From positions 744,001 through 808,000 of the forward strand of contig VICG01000014.1 of the NCBI GenBank assembly GCA_008692225.1: DNA of 64,000 bases, written 5' to 3'. Each line of letters begins with the position of its first letter. Within the stretch, counting starts at the first letter, position 1. The translations under genes and the position numbers were made by a program. The notes below the pieces were generated by a model. The model saw only the letters and a list, made by a program, of their open reading frames with translations, ran no database searches and was not told where the DNA came from. This DNA comes from Monilinia fructicola. Taxonomy: Eukaryota; Ascomycota; Leotiomycetes; Helotiales; Sclerotiniaceae. Shown piece by piece: positions 1 through 10,699 of this stretch.

Positions 1-1483
1 GCAATGCCCAACAATCTGGATTGGAGGTGCTTACTGGTGTAGTGGTGTTAGAGAAGCTGGCGGTGTTGATTTGAGAAATTGACGGGAAGGTGTTGAAAAG
101 AAGAACTAGGTGTAATTCTGCAATAGGAATGGATGTACAGTATTTTTGGCATGTTGAATGATTGATATGGGTTGTAATTGATAGCATGGATGGGTGGGCT
201 GGATGGGATGTTGTATTTACGCATCGTGCAGGAATTTGGATACGAAATGCTTTTGAAACTTTTAGAACATTTTTTTGCCTCACTTTTACCTGTGATGCAT
301 TTATTTGGCGATTTATTTTCTTGTGGTGGCTTGCGGTACACATTATGATTACGGCAAATTTCTTCCAAAAGCTCAATTTTATTCGCAGTTGAGCAACTCA
401 ATCAATAGCAATTGATAGAAGAATATTGAAACTTCAACCTATTCCAGTATTAATCAACATAGACAGCGGAATTCCAAAGGATGAGATGAAACGCCTAGTA
501 CTAGTGCAAAAAGTAACCAAAACCAAAGCTTTGTCCTTGAGACCTTTCCTGCAATTCTAGTCCCAAGTAAGCAAATAGAAACCTGCGTGTGTAATTTTAG
601 AAGTACAAAAATAGTGGTGTGCAGATGTTAAGTGATGCATGGAAAGATCTCTTTCCTGTCCTTTTAAGCTCCCCGTATAATGCGATCGAAAAATACTTGA
701 AGAGAATAGACTTTTATAGACTTATAAGAAATGCATCTTCACGTTCATAGATTTATGCAAGTTTGGTCGCTCTGCTCGAATGTTTCTTACATATCAAAAT
801 TGCTAGAATCTAATCTTTTCGGACCTTGGATATTATAGATTCAAACTTATAGATTCAAACTCAAACTCGAGACATTCTTGCATATCTTACAGCTTCAAGA
901 TGAGTTTTGAATGTAATAGGCTGGTTGCGTGGACTTCCTTCCATAACCATTTTCCTTTCAACACCCACTCAGAAATTAGGAATTCGATTCTGCATCCCAA
1001 AACATGTTCTATTGGAATTAAGTCCTGAAACTTGAATCGACTTGGAAATAAAACAATCATCCCCTACATTGCAACCAACCTCAGAAGCTTGGGGTGTGGT
1101 GGAAGGCACGTGATCAATACCCCTCCAAGTCCCATCCGGTTATTGTTAACGCTGACGTCGCCCAAAACATGCAGAAGTGCCACCACTATTTTCTAGGATC
1201 TCCACAAGTTTCGCATGCCTATGAGTTGATTGACGGAACAGCCCCGACACCTGTTGAAGGGAAAAACGGGATAGGAATCATGCAATTCTTCGACTTTAAT
1301 AATGATGTCATGGTCAACGCCAGCTGTACATTTAAGTATAGAACAAAGGATGCCCAAGGATGATCTGAATCTAAACAAACAACTTACATGTTATACTTTC
1401 GTCTTCAGATTCTAAACATTTAATATTTCGGAAGCTCCAAATATCAAGATTCGATACATATATACCATCAATTCGCCATCAAA
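1..1483. other. Left-edge stretch with no supportable gene
   Basis: Only short unrelated open frames occur here: 48-401 on the minus strand, 162-392 plus and 1094-1363 plus. None shows a recognisable domain, splice structure or coding-like composition. The plus frame at 1094-1363 (89 codons) could be a remnant or a missed exon, but nothing supports it. The last ~100 bases are AT-rich and are probably the promoter and leader of the gene starting at 1484. Confidence 0.5.
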
Positions 1484-2220
1484 ATGTCTAGTGCTGGTAC
1501 AAAGGTAAATGCCTCTCTTCTGTTCGACTATGTTCTTGGAACTATCTCTTGGATTGTAGCTCAGTTAATATGATGAGATCATGTTATGAAACTTCTGCCA
1601 TGAACTTCTTATATTTTTATTACGGTCGCTAACACATCTCGTAACAGGTCAACGATCCGCATTCAGTAATCAAGGAAAGTGCAGGAGCAGTAGCATCAGA
1701 CTCTCTTGCAGCCGAGTCAACAAAGTCCGGAGGTGGCTTTGCTGAGAATCGTGATGGCGAACCATTAGGTGTTGCGGGTTCAAACTCCAATTTGCAACTA
1801 CCAATACATCAGGAGCTACACGTTTGGATCCTGCCTCAGATGCCGAGCACGAATGGCCACAGAGGACTGGGCGGAGGAGAAGAAGCTTGGCGCATCTGCT
1901 CATACCAGAAAGATTCCGGTAATCCCAATGCACCAAAGGGTACGAGCAATGCGGGAGTGGCACCAAGTTATGTGTATAGTCAATACCAGACTGATAAACA
2001 ACCAAAAGGAAAGAATTTGACAGAGGGTGGATTTGATAATAACGATTCAAAAATGCCAGTTTCAATTCGGAAATTGGAGGGAAGAATGATCCAGGTCGGC
2101 TTGCCGAGCAAAAGTTGCAGAGGGAAAATGCCCAATCTGCACATGATGCTGGGTTCCCCAGAGACAAGGGAACGACAGGAGGAACTCCATATGACGCTTG
2201 GGTGGGATGTTGCAGCTTAG
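1484..2220 (+). CDS. Hydrophilic LEA/stress-like protein, broken by several frameshifts
   Basis: The gene starts with a 7-codon exon (MSSAGTK), then an intron of about 143 bases (1505-1647), then one long exon. The product is small, charged and Gly/Ser/Asn-rich without membrane segments, like the desiccation or conidium-type hydrophilic proteins of filamentous ascomycetes; that family link is from memory. The coding signal jumps frame. VNDPHSVIKESAGAV and DSLAAESTKSGG are in the first frame, TSGATRLDPASDAE in a second, and ATEDWAEEKKLGASAH in a third. NPNAPKGTSNAGVAPSY returns to the first, and KNDPGRLAEQKLQREN is in the second again. Each of these four jumps fits a single missing base (near 1793, 1846, 1913 and 2050). 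A further shift near 2190 is possible, so the stop is at 2220 or 2228. It is either a decayed gene or an error-rich stretch. Confidence 0.55.
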
Positions 2221-2866
2221 AGATATGAAATAGTTGTAAACGATAATGAATGGCCAACAATGATTGCCTTTAAATTTTACAGTCATTTCATGTTCATTGT
2301 GGCAGACTTTGAATGTCTTGATATCATTGAACAACCAACAGACTGAGAATCACGTGATAACACACCTTGAGAACTTTGCTCATACAATTAGTTACTCTTC
2401 TGCTTAATCAGACATGATATGATGAGATATGAGCACTTGTCTCGCTGAGTAATAACTAAACACTTGGTAAAGATAATTGAACCCATTCGTCCTGTGTCGT
2501 GAAGTAGAAGAGAGTATATGGCATCCAAAGTCACCTCTGAGCTTGCCTATAACAAAATATGCCTGAAATGTAAGGAATAAACATGATATGAAAAATTAAT
2601 GTACTTTAACCATTTCGATGAGGATTGAAAACATCATATTCCTTTATCATTTAAAAGAAAGATCTTAGATTTTGAATTGTTGTATTCGAAAAATTCACAC
2701 CACAACAACTTTTGTTCTAGGTCAGAGTCCATTTTTTGGTAAGGCGCTAGTACCACATCTCGCTTAAGTAAATCTCCCACCACCACGAATTTCTCAAATA
2801 TTTCCTAGAGTACTGTTACCGTTGCCCAAATCTTTCAATCTCCCTCAACCAGATCAATACTCCAAC

Positions 2867-4113
2867 ATGGCGGAACAACTTATCCTCAAGGGCACCCTCG
2901 AGGGCCACAGCGGCTGGGTCACCTCTCTTGCGACTTCTCTCGAGAACCCAAACATGCTCTTGTCTGGTTCTCGCGACAAGTCTCTCATCATCTGGAACTT
3001 GACCGTGATGAGACCTCTTACGGTTACCCAAAGAGATCTCTCCACGGTCACTCTCACATTGTTTCTGACTGTGTAGGTTACTCACTTGGAATTGGTGACT
3101 CTTGGGTTCTGAGCGCAATTTGCACATTGTAATTAAAAGCTAAGACTTTGATTTATAGGTGATCTCCTCCGACGGTGCTTACGCTCTTTCCGCATCCTGG
3201 GACAAGACTCTCCGCCTCTGGGAGCTTGCCACTGGAACCACCACCCGCCGATTTGTTGGACACAACAACGACGTTCTCTCCGTTTCCTTCTCTGCCGATA
3301 ACAGACAAATTGTTTCCGGATCCCGCGACCGTACAATTAAGTTGTGGAACACCCTCGGTGACTGCAAGTTCACCATCACCGAGAAGGGACACGCCGATTG
3401 GGTTTCTTGCGTTAGATTCAGCCCTAACCCACAAAACCCAGTCATTGTCTCCTCTGGATGGGACAAGCTCGTCAAGGTAAGCTATATTCATCCTTAATGG
3501 TACTATGAAATTGGAGTTATGCGAAGCCTATATGATGTTTTGCAACAAAAAGTATTTGCTACTTCAGAGCTTGGGAGACCAAGCCATGAGACAACTAACA
3601 CCATTGCCCTGAAATTGTCCTTCGCATAACTCATTTGGTACCAAATTTACTTGCCTGGAACCAAATAGCTAATATTCAATCCTTAGGTCTGGGAGCTCAG
3701 CTCATGCAGATTTGCAAACCGACCACATCGGACACACCGGTTACATTAACACTGTCACCATCTCCCCAGACGGATCCCTTTGCGCTTCCGGAGGAAAGGA
3801 CGGAACCACCATGTTGTGGGACTTGAACGAGTCTAAGCACCTTTACTCCTTGAACGCTGGTGATGAGATCCACGCCCTCGTTTTCTCACCCAACAGATAC
3901 TGGCTTTGCGCCGCCACCTCCAGCAGCATCATCATCTTCGACTTGGAGAAGAAGAGCAAGGTTGACGAGTTGAAGCCAGAGTTCCAAGCTGTTGGCAAGA
4001 AGAGCAGAGAGCCAGAGTGTGTCAGTTTGGCATGGAGCGCGGATGGACAAACTCTGTTCGCAGGTTACACAGATAACATCATTCGGGCTTGGGGTGTTAT
4101 GTCGAGAGCGTAA
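2867..4113 (+). CDS. RACK1 / Asc1 / CpcB, WD40 scaffold of the 40S ribosomal subunit
   Basis: Seven-bladed WD40 protein that binds the 40S head and links translation to signalling. It is called Asc1 in yeast, CPC-2 in Neurospora and CpcB in Aspergillus. The start gives [18 protein letters not shown], matching the family N-terminus. Exons are 2867-3072, 3159-3476 and 3687-4113. WD-type repeat ends are visible ([54 protein letters not shown]), and the protein ends [11 protein letters not shown] as expected. Two single-base indels break the frame: a missing base near 3003 in exon 1 (after IIWNLT) and an extra T in the TTT at 3711-3713 early in exon 3. The gene is normally single-copy and under strong constraint, so these look like sequence errors. 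The second intron (3477-3686) carries a snoRNA. Joined length is about 316 residues, the usual size. Confidence 0.96.
3516..3630 (+). ncRNA. U24-type C/D box snoRNA (snR24 homologue) inside RACK1 intron 2
   Basis: A perfect 11-base inverted repeat, GTTATGCGAAG at 3516-3526 and CTTCGCATAAC at 3620-3630, closes a stem. Just inside it lie a C box (ATGATGT, 3532-3538) and a D box (CTGA, 3609-3612). Between them are a C'-like ATGAGAC (3586-3592) and the stretch TATTTGCTACTTCAGA (3553-3568). That stretch contains the antisense element TATTTGCTACT, which is complementary to AGTAGCAAATA in 25S rRNA. Yeast snR24 (U24), as recalled, carries the same TATTTGCTACTTCAGA core and also resides in the intron of ASC1, the RACK1 gene. 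Expected role: guiding 2'-O-methylation of large-subunit rRNA. The mature RNA is probably about 3527-3618. The second guide next to the D box looks diverged. Confidence 0.88.
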
Positions 4114-4489
4114 AGGGGTGGTGTAAAGGGCGTGTGTCATTCATCTTGAGGTTTTATGGCTTTTCCGGGGTTTGTGGTTCCTTGTCATTTGGCAGGATGT
4201 ACTTCAAAACATGGCATAGCAAAAGGCTCATGAACATGAGAAATCCAAACAACGTAAAAAGTAATCTCCATACATTATGATCATCATGCTGTGAGTGTGA
4301 AATATTATATCTGTGAATGAGTGGACTTTGTGTAACTTAGCCCAGCCGAGGACGATAAGGATAAGCTAGCGCCACTTAGCAGGGGCTTTCATCAGCGCGT
4401 CCTCACAACTTTTAACCGCGTTTGTCAAATTCAATTTACATGATGATCATGAGCCGATTCTATCATTTAACAACTACCAATTGCTCAGC
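4114..4489. other. Spacer between RACK1 and MGS1
   Basis: 376 bases hold the 3' untranslated region of RACK1 and the promoter of the next gene. No ORF or RNA signature was seen. Confidence 0.5.
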
Positions 4490-6155
4490 ATGGTTGCTTG
4501 CCCCATCTGCGAAAAACAGGTGAAGGCCAAAGACATTAATAGTCACATTGATTCAGGATGTGAAGATTTTATCGATACTGTTTCTCCGCCATTCACTCAA
4601 CAGAATGGGATCACTTCACAGAAGCCTTCCGTCTCAAACTTCTTCTCAACCCCTGCGGCCAAGAAGGCATCATCTTTCTCTGCACCTAAGATTGAGCACA
4701 GTCCCGCGTCTAACTTTCAAAAAAACTTGCAGGTCAATGGAAATACATTTGGAAATCAGACAAATCAGCGACAATTCGATGGAAGTGCAAGTGGCTCCCT
4801 CACGGTCCAACGAAAGAGATCGTTTGATCTTGGAGCCGGGACAGAAAGGAAAGCAAGAAGAAAACGCCGTAGATCCGCCAACAAAGAGGACTAAAACCAA
4901 TGCCTTTCAGAGAGCTGCTCCATTGGCAGAACGAATGCGACCAAGAAGTTTAGACGAAGTATGTGGGCAAGAGTTAGTTGGGCCGCAAGGAGTATTGCGA
5001 AGCCTTATTGAACAAGATCGTGTTCCATCAATGATACTGTGGGGACGAGCTGGCACTGGTAAAACTACAATTGCACGATGTGTGGCTGCGATGGTGGGAA
5101 GTCGGTTTGTCGAGATCAATAGTACATCTTCTGGGGTAGGAGAGGTGAAAAAGATATTTGCTGAGGCAAGAGGGGAGTTAGGTCTTACTGGGAGGAAGAC
5201 GATAATATTTTGCGATGAAATACATCGATTTTCGAAGAGTCAACAGGATGTGTTTCTTGGACCTGTTGAAAGTGGGCAAATTACGTTGATAGGAGCTACA
5301 ACTGAGAATCCATCCTTCAAGGTTCAGAACGCTTTACTGTCTAGATGCCGAACATTCACGCTGTCGAAGTTGACAAATGACGATATACTGGAGATATTGG
5401 AGAGGGCTTTAAAGGCCGAGGGTCTCAACTACACTTCCACGGCTCTTGTGGATACGGAGCTTTTAAAGTATTTGTCTGCTTTCTCTGACGGTGATGCTCG
5501 GACAGCCCTTAATCTTCTAGAACTAGCTATGGGTCTATCTACACGGCCAAATGTTACCAAAGAAGATATCAAAGCCTCTCTTACCAAAACGCTGGTATAT
5601 GATAGAGCCGGAGATCAACACTACGACACTATTTCCGCATTCCACAAGTCAGTAAGAGGCAGTGACCCAGACGCTGCTCTATATTACCTGGCAAGAATGC
5701 TTCAATCAGGAGAAGATCCTTTATACATAGCTCGGCGAATGGTAGTCATAGCATCTGAAGATGTAGGACTCGCTGACAACACGATGCTAACCTTAGCAAC
5801 TAGCACATACACCGCATGTGAGAAAATTGGCATGCCAGAATGTGGAATTGTAATGGCTCATGCAACTGTCGCTTTGTCGTTGGCACCCAAAAGTACAAGA
5901 GCATATAGAGGATTAAATAACGCATTTTCTGCGCTGAAGGAACCCGGGGTTGCTAGTTTAGGCATTCCTATTCATTTAAGAAATGCGCCTACAAAGTTGA
6001 TGAAGGAATTAGGTTATGGAGATCAATACAAGTATAACCCCAATTATAAGGAGGGTAAAGTGGTTCAGGAATACTTACCGGAAGAATTGAGAGGTAGGAA
6101 GTTCTTGGAGGATAGGGATTTAGGAACAGAAGTTGATCCGGGTGCTTGGCCGTGA
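4490..6155 (+). CDS. Mgs1/WRNIP1-type AAA+ ATPase (clamp-loader-like, RarA family)
   Basis: Replication-fork maintenance ATPase related to bacterial RarA. The N-terminus carries a UBZ4 ubiquitin-binding zinc finger (CPIC at residues 4-7, H and C in NSHIDSGC), followed by a low-complexity Ser-rich linker. The AAA+ domain has Walker A GRAGTGKTT, Walker B IIFCDEIHRF, sensor 1 GATTENPSF, the arginine-finger region LLSRCRTF, and the helical C-terminal tetramerisation domain (IARRMVVIASEDVGLAD, CGIVMAHATVALSLAP). No intron is needed. The N-terminal zinc finger and the ATPase domain lie in different frames. The switch sits at about 4826-4836, where KRSFDL must be followed by EPGQKGKQEENA; one extra G explains it. 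The ATG at 4490 is chosen because it directly precedes the zinc finger. Joined length is about 555 residues, normal for the family. Confidence 0.93.
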
Positions 6156-6506
6156 GCTCATGTGAATTGTTGTATAGGAAATACCGGTAAATTGCGTTTT
6201 ATTTATAAGGTCTATGATCGGCGTTAGTTAGCACAGGTGCGTGTAATCTGGCTATATGAATCATAAGAGTAAATATCTTTAAAAGGGTATATGTATAGAT
6301 GCGCTGCAACGACTTATGTAAGTTCTTACATATACATGGAAATTCCTTTCACTCAAGCAGAAGCCAATCCATCATTGAGCCACAAGCTTCCCAAAAAGTG
6401 ACGCAATTTTCAACCCCAAAACTCCTCGCTGAATAGGCACCCGTACCTCCATACCTCCATGCCCAACCGAAATTATCATCCGTTACTTTTTCCCATAATT
6501 GATTCC
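6156..6506. other. Convergent spacer MGS1/TAF8
   Basis: Two convergent 3' ends meet here. No gene or repeat was seen. Confidence 0.5.
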
Positions 6507-7553
6507 CTACGGCTCCAATGGTATTAAATCTTCCACCATGGGAGAAGGTGGAGGTTGAGGCTGATGTAAAGTTTTCCTCTTCGTCGGCGCTCCCTTCCTA
6601 AAGTATTGCTTCTCGGCATTAACAACCATACTGCGCTCATCCAGCGCCAGCTCCCCCATCTTTTCTTTCCCATTTCCAGCTTGTAACGTTCCCTTATCAC
6701 CACCAGCCAAACTCAACATTGTTCGTTCCCATAGCTCATGCCTCTCCTTACTCCTTGGATCTCTACTAGCCATCCGCTTCATATCCCTATCTTTGCCCAC
6801 CTTCCCTACCTTCACCAAACGTCTCAGGGCCTCTTCTCCCATCCTCGCATTCTTCGCTGCTTCTTCGCGGATTTTTCGCGGATCCGTCACGCGTTCAACT
6901 TGCTTGGGGGTCCATTTAAACGTATGCTTGCTTGGAAACGCGGGAAAACCCTTGGGGATATATGATTTTTGTGCTTTTTCCACTTCACCATTAAGTTCCA
7001 CGCCCAATATTCTTATGATATCCCTGCTAGTTTTATCCTCTTCGGGCGCTGGCTCTAATTCGAGTTTTAATTTTGGCGCGGAAACTGGAGGTCGCAGATG
7101 CGGCTCGAGTGATGCAAGAGGTAATTGATAGCGGTTGAAGGCGTACGTAATATCATGAGGTATTGGTGCATTTCTTCGTGCATTCAGCATCGAAGCTGTA
7201 ACTTGAGCGAGTAAATGGGTGGTATCTTGTAGAAACCGTCAGCACAGAGCCTCTCGGCCAAGAATCAGGAAATACAAACAAGTATCGACTTCCGAACACA
7301 TAGCTTCCAGCGCCTCCTCCGTCGCCCGATCAAATCCCACATGTGCCAGGGTCTGACAAATTGATTTGCGCAGCAGCGTCCGCACGTCGCTGTCGAAAAG
7401 GGAGGTTTCCATTTTATCGGTATACAATATTTCTTGCTCGGGCGGAGGAGTTTGTGGGAGGACAGGCGACATGCATTGCCGTTTGCGGTGCGGTTCCTCC
7501 ATATCGTCGTCGCTGGAATTGGGAGTGGATCTCTTTCGTGACACTGGGACCAT
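6507..7553 (-). CDS. TFIID subunit TAF8
   Basis: Component of general transcription factor TFIID. Exon 1 (7553-7280) encodes a short basic N-terminus with a nuclear-type RKR stretch, then a histone-fold region (TLLRKSICQTLAHVGFDRAT, LEAMCSEVD). A 54-base intron with a gctgac branch point follows (7279-7226). Exon 2 (7225-6507) continues the histone fold (THLLAQVTASMLNARR) and contains the TAF8 C-terminal signature around FPAFPSKHTFKWTPK, which docks TAF10/TAF2 in other species. A basic/acidic C-terminal tail ends PMVEDLIPLEP. The ATG at 7553 (MVPVSRKRS) is preferred over an in-frame ATG at 7589 because the upstream 12 codons look non-conserved. The frame is intact through both exons. Confidence 0.85.
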
Positions 7554-7901
7554 GATCGCAGTTGCTTGAGTTTTTTGCGCGCGTCGCAACTTTAAATAAA
7601 TTAATGGCGGAGTTCTGTGTAAGAAGAACGATTCATAGCCGTAGTGGGATTCGATTAATTGAGTTTTCGAGTCATTTAAAGGTCAGTTTTAGTAATTTTG
7701 AGCTTGTGAATATTAGAGGTTCGAGAAGGATGATCACGTGTAGATTTGGAGATGGTGCTGGAAAATTGATGCCTTAGGCATAAACGCGCTAAAATTGACT
7801 CCGGCTATCGTGGGATGCATCATGCGATTTTAAACCTCAAGATCGAGTGAGTAAAAAGAGATACAGAACCAGATATTCTCCCTTCATACCCAACATACAC
7901 A

Positions 7902-8385
7902 ATGGCGATCAAACCAATTACTGGAGTAAGTTTCCCTGGCTGTGGAAGGAAACTGAGGAGCTTCGATCTGGGGGTTGGAGGTTTGGGAAGAGTTAATTTG
8001 AATTGAATTGGATGGGATCAATGTGCTGACTTTTGTGCTGTAGATGCTCCGAAGAGGGCTTGTTCTTGACCTTAGCGTTGCTCTCGGTATGTAGCGAACG
8101 AATTTCTTGCGAGGGGGCCGAGGAGGAGAATAAATGGAGAGGGACGGGGGCGGAAGGATGGGGCAGAGATGCAGTAAACCGGTCAACTAACACCACCACC
8201 CACCAGGTCTCGGGAGCACATTCGGATATGCCTTCTGGTAAACTTCTCCGCCTCTTGTTGAAGAGCCCCAAGGAAAGCAGTATTGACAGGACCATAGGTA
8301 CGGATACCACGTTCCAGCTGTCCGCAAGCGCGATGCGTTCTACGCCAGGTTGGAGGACCAGAGAGCTGCCAATGCTGCTGCATAA
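7902..8385 (+). CDS. Cytochrome c oxidase subunit COX9 (subunit VIIa)
   Basis: Small inner-membrane subunit of complex IV. Four tiny exons (7902-7925, 8044-8086, 8207-8237, 8298-8385) join cleanly into a 61-residue protein, close to yeast Cox9 (59). It begins MAIKPITGMLRRGLVLDLSV, has one membrane helix (LVLDLSVALGLGSTFGYAFW), and a conserved basic tail YGYHVPAVRKRDAFYARLED ending in NAAA. All splice sites are canonical: GTAAGT, GTATGT and GTAAAC donors with TAG or CAG acceptors. No indels were found, and no single exon is long enough to stand out as an ORF, so simple gene finding would miss it. Confidence 0.93.
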
Positions 8386-9087
8386 AGGAATGGGGGTGAA
8401 CAAATGGATGTTATAGACTGGACCGGGTGTTTCGTTTTGGTGGATGCATGATTGAGGGGCGAGGTATGGAGAGAAGGAAGACTGCATGTTGTGAGGCTGG
8501 AATGGATTGCCAAGTTGTACATTACCAATATCGATGATGCTTCGGCAATGCATGCATATTCTTTCTGGGGAGCTATGAGGAGTGTTTTTGCTAATCTTGC
8601 TTCTGTGTTGGAGGGAGAAAGTGCAAGTGTTGGATGAGGAGGCCTTGGCGTATTATCTTAACGAACTCCGGAAACAGAGTCTATGGTTTGCTATGAAAAG
8701 TGCAGTGAAAACAGTCTTGGCTAAACTATTTTTATAGATCTTTGGCTGGCATGGAAGTTGCATCTCAAGATCATGAATCTTAGGATATATGCTGCGTGAA
8801 AAACAAACCCTTGACAGTAGGGGGGGCTGTACATTTGGGATCACGCTTTATGCAGGCACTGGTGTTATTTTCCGACCGCTCTATGACCTGATGAACATCA
8901 TTCATAAAACCAAATAGCAAGCTTAAGCAAACTATGGCATTCACGATGCTTGATCAAAGATTGGTAATACTTAGGAACATGTCACCCCATCACGTGTACC
9001 ATCATCCCTCACAATTTGAAGCAAAGGGAAGTATACCCTTCATCAGCTCCCATGGAATGAATGCCCTTTTACCCTCTCCACCCTATT
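8386..9087. other. Spacer between COX9 and the XRCC2-like gene
   Basis: About 700 bases between two convergent genes. It contains only short unrelated frames and a C/T-rich stretch (9070-9180) that belongs to the end of the minus-strand gene. No feature could be supported. Confidence 0.4.
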
Positions 9088-9952
9088 CTAACTTCCACAC
9101 GACCTCACCTCCCTTTTCTCCTCTCCCCTCCACCCCTTCCCCTTGAGAACTTCCTCCCTCCTCCCCCTCTCCCCCAACATCTCCTCTGCACTAACACCCA
9201 CGCCAAACCCCGCCACCTCTTCCCTCTCAATCCTCAACCAACCCTTCCACCCCATCATTATTTCCGGTCTTCCCATACCCCTCACATTTGCAACGGCATT
9301 CCCTCCAGCATCCCTGGCATCGAACCCAAATAAAATTGTCCCTCCAAACTCCCTCCCGTGACTCTCATGCTCCCCATACAACATATACTCTTCTATCCCT
9401 TTTAGCGTAACTTCAAGATTCTTCGACGAAGGCCGAAAGATATGCAGATGCTTGAGATCCGATTTTTTCAATCTTCTCTCTTCCTCCTTGCCTCCCTCTT
9501 CATTATCTCCATTCCCATTCCCATCCCCATCCTCCTCCTCGATGGGTAAAAAAGAAGGAGAGAATCTCGAATTGGTATCAATCAAAACCACACTCTTACC
9601 TACTTTAAGAAGCGTTGTTAGAATATAAAGCAGCAACGGCAATTGTCTCCCCGAAACTGACAATTTCAGTTGATTTTGTTGCGACCACAAAGCATCCAGA
9701 GAAGGAATATGAGTTTTGGGACGAAGCGGATTGAGTGTGTGAGCCAGAGTTGCCAAAAGCTACTGCGGTATTAGTTTGCATCTGTACTCCACGAGCACGG
9801 CGCTGCATCTCAGCTGAAGAGTCGGCCATCGAGGGAAAAAGCGTTATCGATAAGAAACAAAGAACGTACCGATTCCAAACTCTCCTCGCTCTCGTCCACC
9901 TCCGCAAGAATCGACCCCCGAATATCTCTTCGCTGGATTTGATCCCGTCCAT
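9088..9952 (-). CDS. XRCC2-like RecA/Rad51-family recombination protein (tentative)
   Basis: Exon 1 (9952-9870) begins MDGIKSSEEIFGGR and continues, after one missing base near 9909, as LAEVDESEESLES. Exon 2 (9759-9088) starts LLATLAHTLNPLRPKTHIPS. The core LSVSGRQLPLLLYILTTLLK followed by GKSVVLIDTNSRFSP resembles the beta-strand/helix pair around Walker B-like strands of Rad51 paralogues. HLHIFRPSSKNLEVTLKGIE matches the next strand of XRCC2-type proteins. No GxxxxGK[ST] Walker A motif is visible, as in several divergent Rad51 paralogues. An acidic low-complexity insert (EEEDGDGNGNGDNEEGGKEE) interrupts the domain. Fold-level assignment is inference; the reading frame and intron (GTACGT donor, TAG acceptor) are seen directly. 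It shares a very short promoter with SOM1. Confidence 0.55.
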
Positions 9953-10051
9953 CTCAAGCTTGTGCTCTCGTGGTCTATCTCGCACTTCAGCCCCTTCACG
10001 CCGGGCTTCTCTTCCCCCCCCTCCTCCTCTCCTCCCTTCCCCCGAGAAAAT
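9953..10051. promoter_or_regulatory. Short bidirectional promoter (XRCC2-like / SOM1)
   Basis: Only 99 bases separate the start codons of two divergently transcribed genes. The stretch is C/T-rich on the plus strand (long runs of ccctcc and cttcc types), so both leaders must be very short and the promoter elements shared. No TATA box is visible. Confidence 0.5.
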
Positions 10052-10397
10052 ATGACGCCACCCCTCCTCCCCTTCTCGCCCCTCAATCTCCCGTCCGAAG
10101 CTGCACTATCCGCCAACTCCACCTACCGCAAAGGCTTCGATGGAAACCTCAAGAACTGTGAATTACTCGAGTTGTTCCAGTATAATTGTGATCTTCAGAA
10201 GAATAAATCGGGGAGGATTGGTGATGAGAGGATAGTTTGTCAGCCTGTTGAGAGACTCTTTAGAAGGTAAGTTTTATTTTATTCTTTCAGGTTTCCCCAG
10301 GATGGATGTTGATATGACGGGAAATAGGTGTAAAGATCGAAAGGGAACTTTTATGGTGGAGACGACTGTGTGGGAAGGGGAAGGGAGCAGGAAGTGA
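10052..10397 (+). CDS. Som1, subunit of the mitochondrial inner membrane peptidase complex
   Basis: Som1 assists the IMP signal peptidase in the intermembrane space. Exon 1 (10052-10266) encodes a Pro/Leu-rich start MTPPLLPFSPLNLPSE, then the conserved core GFDGNLKNCELLELFQYNC and GDERIVCQPVERLFRR. The intron (10267-10327, GTAAGT...TAG) is followed by exon 2, CKDRKGTFMVETTVWEGEG. Total 94 residues, typical of filamentous fungi. The conserved cysteines (CELLELFQYNC, IVCQPVERLFRRC) form the family signature of twin Cys motifs. The start is chosen because upstream in-frame codons are low-complexity and overlap the divergent gene's leader. No indel was seen. Confidence 0.88.
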
Positions 10398-10420
10398 TGG
10401 TTGAATAGGTAAATGTGGGT

Positions 10421-10447
10421 GGATGGATGGATGGATGGATGGATGGA
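10421..10447. repeat. (GGAT)n microsatellite
   Basis: About six to seven tandem GGAT units follow the SOM1 stop. Similar GGAT arrays recur at 50702-50728 and 51517-51549. Confidence 0.9.
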
Positions 10448-10699
10448 TGAATCTGGTTAGCGGGAGTTTATGAGCACTGGTATTGGGTTGTAGATGGAAG
10501 TGTATGATGGAAGATGAAATCAATGAAATCAATGATGAGAATTGCTATTATTGTCTTGACATCTATAAATGCTATGAATACTTTCATTTCTCTACTGACG
10601 TTCATTTATTTCCAGATCTCTTCCAACATCAATTCATCATTAACCTCCAGCACCAGTCAATCTCTCAATCTTTCATTACGGCTCCTCGCTAACTGTAAA

